In this document: positions 33,300-40,652 of the stretch, one piece after another | Numbering within the stretch: position 1 is the first letter of the stretch | Layout: every line of letters starts with the position of its first letter | Assembly (NCBI GenBank): GCA_966112615.1 | Contig: CBHWDO010000016.1 | Coordinates: 28,866 to 92,865, forward strand | From: Flavitalea sp966112615 | Lineage (GTDB): Bacteria; Bacteroidota; Bacteroidia; Chitinophagales; Chitinophagaceae | DNA: 64,000 nt | Direction: 5' to 3' | Position numbers and translations under genes: made by a program | Notes under the pieces: model-generated | What the model saw: only the letters and a program-made list of their open reading frames with translations | The model's database searches: none | What the model was told of the DNA's origin: nothing

Positions 33300-33794
33300 T
33301 TATGGTGCTGAATTTGTTGCGGTGGCCGAAACGATCACTCCACTGGATTGAATGCCATCAGGACAGGTATTTTGAACCCTGATCTGATATGTGGTGCCGA
33401 TGGTAAATCCTGAAGTGAAAACGAATTCTGATGGAGAGTTAAAGTTTCCTATGGCATTACCCGCTGCATTGGGTATCAGCCATTCCACGGAACCTAATGC
33501 TCTATATGTAACCTGCGTTCCAACATATCCAACCGGATTGTTCCAGGAAGCAGTAAATGAATTGTAATAAGGATTGGTAATAAATAAGCTGGTCTTCTCA
33601 TCCGTGCAGGATGGACCAGGTGCAATTAAAAACCTTTCGGTCATTTCCTTTCGAAGACTCTTAACGAAATCAATCTCATCCTGAGTAAGTGGTGAACCAA
33701 GATCTGAAGGTGGTGCAGGATCGGGATAGTTAGCCAGTTCGCCCGTGTCGAAGTTTTTAATCAGATCAATAAAAGCGTTCAGGAGCTTATTCAC
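33300..33794 (-). CDS. Fibronectin-like tail protein
   Basis: 164 residues. A helical N-terminus (LTQDEIDFVKSLRKEMTERFL) precedes a single Fn3-like domain at ~70-160 (NSFTASWNNPVGYVGTQVTYRALGSVEW, then TTYQIRVQNTCPDG). Located right after the frameshifted tail-chaperone extension. Likely virion-associated. Confidence 0.5.
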   Translation of the reverse strand: MNKLLNAFIDLIKNFDTGELANYPDPAPPSDLGSPLTQDEIDFVKSLRKEMTERFLIAPGPSCTDEKTSLFITNPYYNSFTASWNNPVGYVGTQVTYRALGSVEWLIPNAAGNAIGNFNSPSEFVFTSGFTIGTTYQIRVQNTCPDGIQSSGVIVSATATNSAP

Positions 33795-33802
33795 TTTTTG
33801 TT

Positions 33803-34701
33803 TTATCGTTTGTGTTTTCGCATCTCTTCTTCGTGATCCAGGTACTGGGCCTCACTTAATTCCTTCTCTTCACTTGCATACAGCAGCACATCGAACAGGT
33901 TTGCTTCTCTGGCACAATCAATTGAATTCTTGCCGCTGCCGGCTATATCGAATACTTTGGTCTTTGCAATGGCTTTCAGGAAATTGATCCAGCCAAATCT
34001 TTCGAAGTGTCGGGCACTGTGTCCACCTCCTTGAGATTTGATTTTTGATTTCCAGAATATTGGGAAGTTTTCAGATAGATATCCACTGAGCCTGACAAAA
34101 AAAAACCTACAGCCAGTGCTATACTCATCGGCAGCTGCTTCATCAGTTCCATCCGGTCGCTGCCTTCATACAGGAATTCCTTTTGATACGCCTCTCCTTT
34201 CTTTCGCAGATAAATAGCGCACAGGGGAAGCATATAATCCCATTTACCACTTCCTACCTCCATCATGTCTTTTACCAACTGCTTTGAATCAATAAACTCT
34301 CCAAAGGTCATTTTGCTGCCATGCTTGAGCTCCGGTGGATGCAGTTCCCATATCTCATTGTTCCAGATGTATTCGGTCTGAATGACCATATCCTCTTCTT
34401 CAGTGAAGAGCAGCAGCATATTGGATTGGTAGATGTTGTAGATATCATCAATGAATTCGGATTCTTTCAGTGCCTCTTCCTCTGCTCCGGTGAAGAATGC
34501 GAAGGTTTTAATCATGCGTTCAAAGAACAGGTGAGTTCTTTCCAGCTCTTTTTCCGGACCGTCTTCCATTGCATCCACGCTACGAGCCATCTCTTCCAGG
34601 TCCTTGCCATAGCGGTTATGAAAATCAATACGCTGGCCAAGTGTGAACTCGGCAAGCGATGATGGAAATACTACTTCCTTATCGTTTAAAAGGATCCTCA
34701 T
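33803..34701 (-). CDS. Candidate -1 frameshift product of the tail chaperone (GT-like)
   Basis: If the ribosome slips back one base on the T9 run (34097-34105), the first ~201 residues of the 33976-34701 protein continue into a second frame that stays open to TAA at 33803-33805. The extension reads VRLSGYLSENFPIFWKS, then HFERFGWINFLKAIAKTKVFD and finally EELSEAQYLDHEEEMRKH. The fusion would be about 299 residues. The extension has good amino-acid composition and no other start codon of its own. It parallels lambda gpG/gpGT, but an indel in the homopolymer would look the same. Confidence 0.55.
33976..34701 (-). CDS. Tail assembly chaperone, G-like
   Basis: 241 residues. The N-terminus is MRILLNDKEVVFPSSLAEFTLGQR, the middle is helical and acidic (EEDMVIQTEYIWNNEIWELHPPELKHGSKMTFGEF), and LCAIYLRKKGEAYQKEFL leads to the slippery segment AVGFFLSGS. 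Size, acidic helical character and the frameshift point to a G-type tail chaperone that coats the tape measure before tube assembly. In this genome it lies several genes upstream of the tape measure instead of directly before it. One-base overlap with the upstream gene. Confidence 0.6.
   Translation of the reverse strand: MRILLNDKEVVFPSSLAEFTLGQRIDFHNRYGKDLEEMARSVDAMEDGPEKELERTHLFFERMIKTFAFFTGAEEEALKESEFIDDIYNIYQSNMLLLFTEEEDMVIQTEYIWNNEIWELHPPELKHGSKMTFGEFIDSKQLVKDMMEVGSGKWDYMLPLCAIYLRKKGEAYQKEFLYEGSDRMELMKQLPMSIALAVGFFLSGSVDIYLKTSQYSGNQKSNLKEVDTVPDTSKDLAGSIS
34097..34105 (-). other. Slippery heptamer for -1 frameshifting
   Basis: On the minus strand GGT TTT TTT TTG TCA: nine T, containing T TTT TTT in the reading frame, the X XXY YYZ form that allows -1 slippage. 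It falls at residues 199-202 of the tail chaperone. Confidence 0.55.
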
Positions 34702-35558
34702 TATTTCTTAGCTGATCCTTTCTTTGATTGTTTAGCTTCCTGATCCTTCTGCTTCTGCTCCTCGGCTTCTTTGGCTTGAGCAGTAGCCTGATCGATCTCT
34801 TCCTGTGATAGCTTGATGGTATCTCCCACCTTTAATCCAAGTTCGGCAAGACCGGGATTCATTTGGAAGTCTACATCAGTCAGCACATGATCGACGAGGT
34901 CTGAATCACCTTCTGTTTCCAGATCATCATCACCATCATCACCACCTTCAGTTTCAACCTGATCACCAGTTGCAGCAGGATCATTCACTACTGAACCTTT
35001 CTTTTCAGCTTCTTCTGCCAGCCTGATCTGCTCATCAATCTCCTTCTGCTTCTGCTCCTCGGCTTCTTTTTCTTTGATATAAAAAGCGATATCATCTACA
35101 AAAGATTTGTCAATCGATCTGTCCTCATACCCTGGCACTCCTGCTTTCTTTGCCACCCCACGGAGGATAATCACATGTTCAGGAAGTGTATGAGAATTAA
35201 GAATACCGTCAGCAGATAGGCTCGGGAACTCATCATAGAGCCTGTTCACTGAATCAATGAACAAAGCCTTCTCATATTCTGCAGGAGTAAGATCTTCCTT
35301 GGTCACTGGCTTAGGAAGGGTGATTTCCTCTCCCATGAAATTTGTTACGGGTGGAAACTCAACAGCCTTTTCATAATGTTCCTGTGGTGCGATGGTACCG
35401 CTAAGGAAGTAAAGGTTATTGATCACTGACTGGATCTTAGGCCCAACAGCGAGAGAAAGGTTTGCTTCAGGCAGCTTAGAAAGCAGTTCGCCAACCTTTT
35501 CTTTGGCATCAACCAGGATCTCTGCAGCCTGTCGAATGATGGAGGATTGTTCTGACAT
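34701..35558 (-). CDS. Hypothetical protein at the head of the tail operon
   Basis: 285 residues. The N-terminal helical domain is AAEILVDAKEKVGELLSKLPEANLSLAVGPKI. The middle is followed by an acidic, low-complexity linker (EGGDDGDDDLETEGDSDLVD) and a Lys/Glu/Gln-rich C-terminal tail (EEQKQKDQEAKQSKKGS) similar to that of the 14715-15029 protein. It is the first gene downstream of motif copy B. The disordered tail may bind DNA or another virion protein; the function is unknown. Confidence 0.55.
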   Translation of the reverse strand: MSEQSSIIRQAAEILVDAKEKVGELLSKLPEANLSLAVGPKIQSVINNLYFLSGTIAPQEHYEKAVEFPPVTNFMGEEITLPKPVTKEDLTPAEYEKALFIDSVNRLYDEFPSLSADGILNSHTLPEHVIILRGVAKKAGVPGYEDRSIDKSFVDDIAFYIKEKEAEEQKQKEIDEQIRLAEEAEKKGSVVNDPAATGDQVETEGGDDGDDDLETEGDSDLVDHVLTDVDFQMNPGLAELGLKVGDTIKLSQEEIDQATAQAKEAEEQKQKDQEAKQSKKGSAKK

Positions 35559-35584
35559 GAGAAGTGAAGATTTTAAGTGTGTGA

Positions 35585-35615
35585 TAAAAGTAATTATAAA
35601 AATACATTTTGTATT
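35585..35615 (-). promoter_or_regulatory. Copy B of a phage-specific operator/promoter motif
   Basis: On the minus strand AATACAAAATGTATTTTTAT then AATTACTTTTAT; TACAAAATGTA is at 35613-35603. It lies upstream of the tail operon start at 35558 and within the divergent region shared with the plus-strand gene at 35668. Confidence 0.5.
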
Positions 35616-35667
35616 AAAACTTTGCTATTTTGTATTTCTAAATTTTTAATCATGAAATTTTAATCGA

Positions 35668-35973
35668 ATGAAAAAACTTATCACACTGTTGCTATTTGCA
35701 TTTAGCATGCTGGTGATCGGTAGCGCATTTGCCACCATCGAAAAGCAGAAGGTCAAGGATGAACGAACGGTACAGACTGACCTATTCCAAAAAGGAATTG
35801 AAGCAGGAACCCTGGAGATTACCGATTGTGAATATGTTGTGGAGGGAAAGAAGGTAAGTCCTGAGAAGTTCTCCAGTCTGCTAATTACAGAAAAGCAGTC
35901 GCTAAAGAAACTTTACCAGCCAAAGAAGGTTGAACCAAGGACCGATTTACACCTTGATCCTGGCTTAAAATAG
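35668..35973 (+). CDS. Small secreted protein, cargo (moron-like)
   Basis: 101 residues with a Sec signal peptide (LITLLLFAFSMLVIGSAFA) and a short polar mature part (LEITDCEYVVEGKKVSPEKFSSLLITEKQS). It is divergent from the tail operon, followed by a strong terminator, and so is expressed as its own unit. Unknown function; a lysogenic-conversion protein is possible. Confidence 0.65.
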   Translation: MKKLITLLLFAFSMLVIGSAFATIEKQKVKDERTVQTDLFQKGIEAGTLEITDCEYVVEGKKVSPEKFSSLLITEKQSLKKLYQPKKVEPRTDLHLDPGLK

Positions 35974-36008
35974 GTCGTTAGTTCGTGATGGTTGTTGATT
36001 AATGAGAA

Positions 36009-36036
36009 AATCCCTCCGGTAGGAGGGATTTTTGTT
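36009..36036 (+). terminator. Intrinsic terminator after the 35668 gene
   Basis: AATCCCTCC (36009-36017), loop GGTA, GGAGGGATT (36022-36030), followed by TTTGTTTT. Strong, and possibly bidirectional with the convergent zinc-ribbon gene. Confidence 0.75.
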
Positions 36037-36049
36037 TTGAATATAACAG

Positions 36050-36358
36050 CTATTCTTTATTTATTTTACTTTCGATTTCTTCAAGTTTTTTCATTACTAA
36101 ATTGGAGAAATGAATTAGGTTGTTATTAATTAATTGGAGATTATTGTCAGTATTACTCGATGCTTTACATCTAAAGTCTTCTACCTTTTTCTTAATCTCT
36201 TGCAATAAAACTCCATTATTAAAATATTCAAGCACTCCAACTACTGATCCACATGCTGAACATTGAACAAATTGCAGTTTATAATTTGATCCAGAGGGTA
36301 AATTTTCACTTAATTGAAAGTAAGTACTTGAGCATTTTGGGCATTTTGATGTTGACAT
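36050..36358 (-). CDS. Zinc-ribbon protein
   Basis: 102 residues. The first half is a zinc ribbon (KCPKCSSTYFQL at 5-16, CSACGSVVGVLEYF around 33-46); the second half is a helical dimer-like segment (LQEIKKKVEDFRCKA, NNNLIHFSNLVMKKLEEIESKINKE). Found as a single gene between the secreted protein and HicAB. Function unknown; a regulator or adaptor is possible. Confidence 0.6.
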   Translation of the reverse strand: MSTSKCPKCSSTYFQLSENLPSGSNYKLQFVQCSACGSVVGVLEYFNNGVLLQEIKKKVEDFRCKASSNTDNNLQLINNNLIHFSNLVMKKLEEIESKINKE

Positions 36359-36499
36359 TTTAAAAAAATTTCCATTAATCTATAAATTTTACTTCAGTAA
36401 TTCAAGAGCTTAGTAACAATATCACACAAAGTAAATGCCTGCTTTAGAATTAGTTAAGTATCAATTCACATCATTGGGATGGAATTGGCTAAAACATTT

Positions 36500-36555
36500 T
36501 TATAACAAAAACGTTATAAATATTTTGTTCATTTATAACATAGGCGTTATATTTG
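36500..36555 (+). promoter_or_regulatory. hicAB promoter with two inverted-repeat operators
   Basis: TTTG (36524-36527), 20 bases, TATATTTG (36548-36555): a full match to the Bacteroidota promoter. Operator 1 is TTATAAC-N6-GTTATAA (36500-36519). Operator 2 is TATAAC-N6-GTTATA (36534-36551) and overlaps the spacer and -7 element. The layout implies autorepression by the HicAB complex. Confidence 0.7.
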
Positions 36556-36573
36556 CTACTATAAATAATCCGT

Positions 36574-36759
36574 ATGAAATATTCGGAACTTCAAAGAAAG
36601 CTGGAACGTAAAGGGTGGTATATCAAAAGAACTAATAAACACCACATTTACGTTAATGACAGCAAACCGGGGGTCGCTATTCCGATAGGGCGACATGGGG
36701 CCGAAGAAGTCCCGAAGGGTACACTTAACAGCATCCTAAAGGCGGCGGGGCTTAAATAG
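36574..36759 (+). CDS. hicA: HicA toxin, YcfA-like mRNA interferase
   Basis: 61 residues, the usual HicA length. It follows the dsRBD-like alpha-beta-beta-beta-alpha pattern: ELQRKLERKGWYIKRTNKHHIYVND, with the active-site histidine in KHHIY (residue 23), then the strand PGVAIPIGRHG and the helix VPKGTLNSILKAAG. HicA cleaves mRNA to arrest growth until neutralised by HicB. The leader is only about 10-12 bases after the promoter element. It lies in a plus-strand insertion inside the minus-strand late region, with the antitoxin downstream after an unusually long 135-base gap. Confidence 0.85.
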   Translation: MKYSELQRKLERKGWYIKRTNKHHIYVNDSKPGVAIPIGRHGAEEVPKGTLNSILKAAGLK

Positions 36760-36780
36760 CCCTTCCCCTTTAAAAGAATA

Positions 36781-36880
36781 AAAAATCGTGCAACAAAAAC
36801 CAAATTGTGAAATCAAAAAAATGCAACAAAAAGTAAAGTAAAAAACGTGCTAAAAACCAGTTAGAAAAAAATCGTGCAAT
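36781..36880 (+). repeat. Degenerate A-rich repeats between hicA and hicB
   Basis: Four units of the form AAAAA(t)CGTGC(a)A, with TGC at 36789-36791, 36822-36824, 36848-36850 and 36875-36877, spaced about 26-33 bases apart. The first and fourth share AAAAATCGTGCAA. Could be regulator sites or an RNA element. Confidence 0.4.
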
Positions 36881-36894
36881 TAAACAGAGTGAAA

Positions 36895-37302
36895 ATGAAA
36901 AAACCAGTAACAGTTATTATCGAAGCTTCAACGACCGGATACGGGGCTTACTCAGAAAAGCTTCCCGGCGTAACTGGCTACGGTAAAACAATCGAAGCCG
37001 CTAAAGAAGACTTGAAAGAAGCTATTCAATCACTTTTAGAGTTTCATCAGGAGGAAGGAACTACGCCTCCCAAATTTCTAAATAATGGAAATATCGAATT
37101 TGTGTATAAGCTTGATTTAGCTACCATTTTCGAGCATTTTCCAATGATTGATGCTTCCAATTTTGCTAAGTCAATTGGTTTAAACGCATCTTTAATGAGG
37201 CAGTATAAAACCCACAAGGCTGAAGCATCACCCAAACAAAAAAAGAAAATAGTTGAAGGACTCCACCGATTAGGAAGGGAACTTTTAGCCATAGAAGCAT
37301 AA
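36895..37302 (+). CDS. hicB: HicB antitoxin with C-terminal DNA-binding domain
   Basis: 135 residues from ATG 36895 (MKKPVTVIIEA). A longer GTG frame starts at 36874 but the family begins at this strand. The N-terminal half is the HicB fold that binds HicA (STTGYGAYSEKLPGVTGYGKTIEAAKEDLKEAIQSLLEFH). The C-terminus is an HTH (FAKSIGLNASLMRQYKTHKAEASPKQKKKI, about residues 92-121) that would bind the twin palindromes upstream of hicA. Followed by a strong terminator. Confidence 0.82.
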   Translation: MKKPVTVIIEASTTGYGAYSEKLPGVTGYGKTIEAAKEDLKEAIQSLLEFHQEEGTTPPKFLNNGNIEFVYKLDLATIFEHFPMIDASNFAKSIGLNASLMRQYKTHKAEASPKQKKKIVEGLHRLGRELLAIEA

Positions 37303-37304
37303 AG

Positions 37305-37332
37305 AAAAGCCGAGGTTCTCGGCTTTTTTATT
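37305..37332 (+). terminator. Intrinsic terminator after hicB
   Basis: AAAAGCCGAG (37305-37314), loop GTT, CTCGGCTTTTTT (37318-37329). Lies between the convergent hicB and large-terminase genes, so it may serve both. Confidence 0.75.
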
Positions 37333-37361
37333 TTCTCGCCTAATTCATAAGGTGAGCAAGA

Positions 37362-38735
37362 CTATTTAACCCAATCCAGTTTGCTTTTCAGCTGCTCCAG
37401 TCTTGTTTGTTCTGTAGGCCCAGGATTACCCACATTGATCTTTTTCTTTTTCTTAAGCTCTCGATGGGTGGTAACTCCGAGGCGTATAGCATCTTTACAG
37501 TGGTTGTTTTTGTCCACTGGTGTATTGGTCGGCTCCCCATTACTATCTACCTGCCACTTATATTCTTCATTCTCGCTCCAGAGGTTCTTACTGCCAGCAC
37601 ATATAAAGTTCTCCATCCCTTGAAGGGCTTTGATACCGAACAATACTGAATCAGGTCCTTTCTGGCCAGGTACCACATTGAATCCAAGATCCCGCAGCTC
37701 CTTAATACTTTTCGGCTCCGCTGAATCTGCATAGATCCTGGCCTTCTTTGGGACATTGAGCGCCTTCATCTTTTCGGCAAGATCCGGATTGGTCAGTCCT
37801 GTTTCGTATATCCTTTCCCGGTAGAAGTTTCGGTTGTTGTGGCTCTTGATCTCCACCAGAGCGACAGGATCATCTGAATATCCAAAGTCAAGGCCGTAAT
37901 AGGATTCATATGGAAGGGACAGGAACAAGGAATCAGGTATGCGCTTCCAGTTCCGGTAGATTCTTCCTCTCGCACCTTCCGGTACCAATCCCAATACATC
38001 CACATAATACATCTCCTCATCATAGAATGGGCTTTCCGGATCACCATAAGCCATATACTTCTGAATCGTCTTCTTATTTAGGTTCTTCAGGTTATCCTTG
38101 AATGTGCTATGGATGGAAAGGAAATCAGGGTGATTGATCGGTATGGCCCTGTAATAAGGTTTGGGTTTGCCATCATCATCTACCAGACCACAATCCTCCA
38201 GGTGGTAAAACCGCTTAATGATCCAGTGGTTCTTGGAAGGTGGGTTATGCAGGAAAATGATTTGGATATTCTCGATCTTATTGGTCCTGATGGAATCATC
38301 CAGCTTGTTAACATCGCTCTCAGAGTTTTCATCTGCTTCCTCGATCAATACGTGGGTAAGACCGGCCAGTGATTTGAGCTTTGCAGATCTGTTTCCGGAT
38401 GATTTTTTGAAACCTTTTGAAATGATCGTGTTTCCAGTTGGCTTATACCGAATGGTCATCTTGGTATCATTGATCTCGAAATCCTCTTCATTGAAGCAGG
38501 AATTCTCTATCCTGTCCTTGAAATCCTGGAACAGCGAATCTCTGATATCCCCATAAACGTTACGAAGAAAACAACCCCTGAAATATTGTGGATCGGTGAT
38601 TAAATAAAGGAAGTAATCAGTGCCAAAGTGTGAACGGCCTGCAGCTCTACCTCCCCAGATGTCGATATAACGAGCCTTAGTTGAGAACACCGGCTCATAG
38701 ATCTCATTGAACTCAAAGTTTTCCTCACTCACCAT
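37362..38735 (-). CDS. Terminase large subunit
   Basis: 457 residues: DNA-packaging ATPase plus nuclease. Walker A is GGRAAGRS (residues 28-35, with Arg where Lys is usual). Walker B is THVLIEEADE. The coupling motif region contains FLHNPPSKNHWI. The RNase-H-like nuclease acidic residues are seen in GLDFGYSDDP, YADSAEP, and NNHCKDAIRLG. It packages concatemers into the prohead through the portal. Overlaps the small subunit by 11 bases and is followed by the hicAB unit in opposite orientation. Confidence 0.88.
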   Translation of the reverse strand: MVSEENFEFNEIYEPVFSTKARYIDIWGGRAAGRSHFGTDYFLYLITDPQYFRGCFLRNVYGDIRDSLFQDFKDRIENSCFNEEDFEINDTKMTIRYKPTGNTIISKGFKKSSGNRSAKLKSLAGLTHVLIEEADENSESDVNKLDDSIRTNKIENIQIIFLHNPPSKNHWIIKRFYHLEDCGLVDDDGKPKPYYRAIPINHPDFLSIHSTFKDNLKNLNKKTIQKYMAYGDPESPFYDEEMYYVDVLGLVPEGARGRIYRNWKRIPDSLFLSLPYESYYGLDFGYSDDPVALVEIKSHNNRNFYRERIYETGLTNPDLAEKMKALNVPKKARIYADSAEPKSIKELRDLGFNVVPGQKGPDSVLFGIKALQGMENFICAGSKNLWSENEEYKWQVDSNGEPTNTPVDKNNHCKDAIRLGVTTHRELKKKKKINVGNPGPTEQTRLEQLKSKLDWVK

Positions 38736-39177
38736 ATTTTTTGAACACTACAGTTCGTTTCGTTTCTGTAACCACAGGATTGTCCTTGTCTCCTGTATGC
38801 TTCAGTCCCTGCTCATCCTTCCATCCCATATTCTTTAGGGCGAAAATGGCACCCGTTGAATTGCCATCCGACAGCCTTTGCTCATATGCATTCTCCACAA
38901 TTGATATAGCTCTTTTTATAATGTAAGTGAACTCTTCTTTCTTTTTGTAGTCGTACATGCTCTGACGAGACTCAAATCCAAGGAATAAAGCAAGGCCTGT
39001 GACCGTTGGAGGCTCTGGTTCCCTTATCCAGGTCTTTGATCTTGGAGTCTTCTTTTCCCCCTGTATATAATCGAAGTACTCAATGATCTTAGCATGCATT
39101 TCCTGCGGAGATGCATAAGCCGGGGGTTGCCCTCCGTTATTTCCTAATGCGTATTTATTGCCTTTGGGAGCAGGCAT
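38725..39177 (-). CDS. Terminase small subunit
   Basis: 150 residues. The N-terminus MPAPKGNKYALGNNGGQPP is a very typical TerS opening, followed by a helical DNA-binding segment (TVTGLALFLGFESRQSMYDYKKKEEFTYIIKRAIS) and an oligomerisation helix. It recognises the packaging site and stimulates the large subunit. Overlaps the large subunit by 11 bases and the upstream nuclease gene by 34 bases. Confidence 0.85.
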   Translation of the reverse strand: MPAPKGNKYALGNNGGQPPAYASPQEMHAKIIEYFDYIQGEKKTPRSKTWIREPEPPTVTGLALFLGFESRQSMYDYKKKEEFTYIIKRAISIVENAYEQRLSDGNSTGAIFALKNMGWKDEQGLKHTGDKDNPVVTETKRTVVFKKYGE

Positions 39178-39647
39178 GCTTTTAAGGTTTTAGTTTTATC
39201 AACAACATAAAATTCAGTGGGAAGATTGTACATTTCTAGTATCTGTACAAGTGTGGGTGAATAAACAGTAGAGACAATAGCCATCCTATCGACAGATAAT
39301 CCACGATTATTAAGCTGAACCTTATAGGATAATATTTGGCCAATCGCTTTTGGAATTTCTTGGTCTGGAGATGATTTATATTTAGGGGCTTTGCATTCAA
39401 CGATTATATGCTTGTCTTCAACATCCCTAATAACGAAATCAATTCTACCACCTATATTGGCGGCAATTCTGTATTCTCTTTCGTAGGACTCTAACTTAAC
39501 TCCGAACTGATCTTCGCAAAAAGCCTCAATATTAAGTTCAATCCAATCGCAAAGGCTCATCTCACTGTCAAAATCCTCATTGAATAAGACATCCTTTGCC
39601 ACAATGGGAGACAAACTCTCCCACCCTCCGGAAATTACTGTTTGCAT
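39144..39647 (-). CDS. PD-(D/E)XK nuclease-like protein
   Basis: 167 residues. Core motif: GGRIDFVIRDVEDKHIIVECKAPKYKS (about residues 66-92), giving the D...ExK arrangement of PD-(D/E)XK enzymes, followed by helix KAIGQILSYKVQL with a conserved Gln. It starts just after motif copy C and overlaps the small terminase by 34 bases, so it is transcribed with the packaging genes. It could process DNA ends or act as a defence nuclease. The fold is well supported; the role is not. Confidence 0.65.
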   Translation of the reverse strand: MQTVISGGWESLSPIVAKDVLFNEDFDSEMSLCDWIELNIEAFCEDQFGVKLESYEREYRIAANIGGRIDFVIRDVEDKHIIVECKAPKYKSSPDQEIPKAIGQILSYKVQLNNRGLSVDRMAIVSTVYSPTLVQILEMYNLPTEFYVVDKTKTLKACLLPKAINTH

Positions 39648-39652
39648 GGCAT

Positions 39653-39690
39653 AAAAGTAATTAAAATACTACATTATGTAATACAATTTT
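39653..39690 (-). promoter_or_regulatory. Copy C of a phage-specific operator/promoter motif
   Basis: On the minus strand TACATAATGTA (39680-39670) followed by GTATTTTAATTACTTTTAT. It shares a 26-base block with copy A apart from the palindrome centre, and lies about 6-40 bases upstream of the nuclease-terminase operon. Confidence 0.5.
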
Positions 39691-39718
39691 AGAAACTTAA
39701 ATCTTATTCTGGATTGGT

Positions 39719-40648
39719 TTATTGTTGGTAAAAATGGTATTTTACTATATCTCCAAGTTCTCTCATGCAGGATATAAACTTCAAAACTTGATCTTTTGAT
39801 AGCAAATATTTTCTTCCAATAAGATTATTGTAATCTGGAAATTTCTCAACAAAGTCCTTATCTATAACTCCCATATTGTGTTCATACAAATGCCTTACCT
39901 GGAACATTTCCAGTAAAAAATCAAAATCAGAATGTTCCTTGCGTATCCATCCTCCAATTTTTTCATCCAATAAGAAAATATTCTGAAACAGGTTGCGTGG
40001 TTTATCAGGATATGATTGCGGTTTTCTCCTTCTCAGCTCTTTACCCAAGGCATCAAAAGCGGAGACACATGAAGATATCATGTGACCGAGTGAAAATTCA
40101 AGTATTTCATTTGGCATCCCCTCTTTTGAAATAATCTCAAACTGTTTATTTGTCACATCAAGGGACTTTGAAAAAATCAAAAAGGCATTACATTCGACGC
40201 AATGAGGACAATGTGCAAAAACCCCATAAATGGAAAAATCTAATCCACAACTATCGCAGGTAACCTTTGTTTCCAGGTCTTCTTCTTTATAATATTCAAT
40301 CGGCACTTCAATTTCTTTCCAATCAAAACTAAACTTAAACTGAAAGAGACCGCGCTTAAAGCTCGGCTTAGCCTTGTTTAATCCTGATGCAATTTTCTTA
40401 AATGCCGGATTAATAAAACTGTTCATAAATTCAGCTTCTGCAACACTTCGGACATATTTGTATTGCGCATCGGTTATAAAATCATAAAAACTTCCTAGCT
40501 GATCGCAGTATGGGCAATTGCAGAGTGTTTTATCAAAATTTATCCATGGCTTAAGTTTAAACTCCCTTAAGCATTTATTACACTTTCTTCCTATCATTCC
40601 ATCCTCGTCATAGAGGACATCGACGGAAACCGTAAAAATCTTATCCAT
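39719..40648 (-). CDS. Double zinc-ribbon protein with HEPN-like C-terminal domain
   Basis: About 309 residues from ATG 40648; the longer frame would need a TTG start. Two zinc ribbons are seen: RKCNKCLREFKL...NCPYCDQLG and VTCDSCGLDFSIYGVFAHCPHC. The C-terminal helical domain ends with a helix carrying QVRHLYEHNMGVID, which contains the Rx4H pattern of HEPN ribonucleases and a trailing polar N. HEPN domains are common RNases in abortive infection and toxin systems. No signal peptide; a single gene with its own leader. Anti-phage or exclusion function is inferred, not shown. Confidence 0.6.
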   Translation of the reverse strand: MDKIFTVSVDVLYDEDGMIGRKCNKCLREFKLKPWINFDKTLCNCPYCDQLGSFYDFITDAQYKYVRSVAEAEFMNSFINPAFKKIASGLNKAKPSFKRGLFQFKFSFDWKEIEVPIEYYKEEDLETKVTCDSCGLDFSIYGVFAHCPHCVECNAFLIFSKSLDVTNKQFEIISKEGMPNEILEFSLGHMISSCVSAFDALGKELRRRKPQSYPDKPRNLFQNIFLLDEKIGGWIRKEHSDFDFLLEMFQVRHLYEHNMGVIDKDFVEKFPDYNNLIGRKYLLSKDQVLKFISCMRELGDIVKYHFYQQ

Positions 40649-40652
40649 ATCT

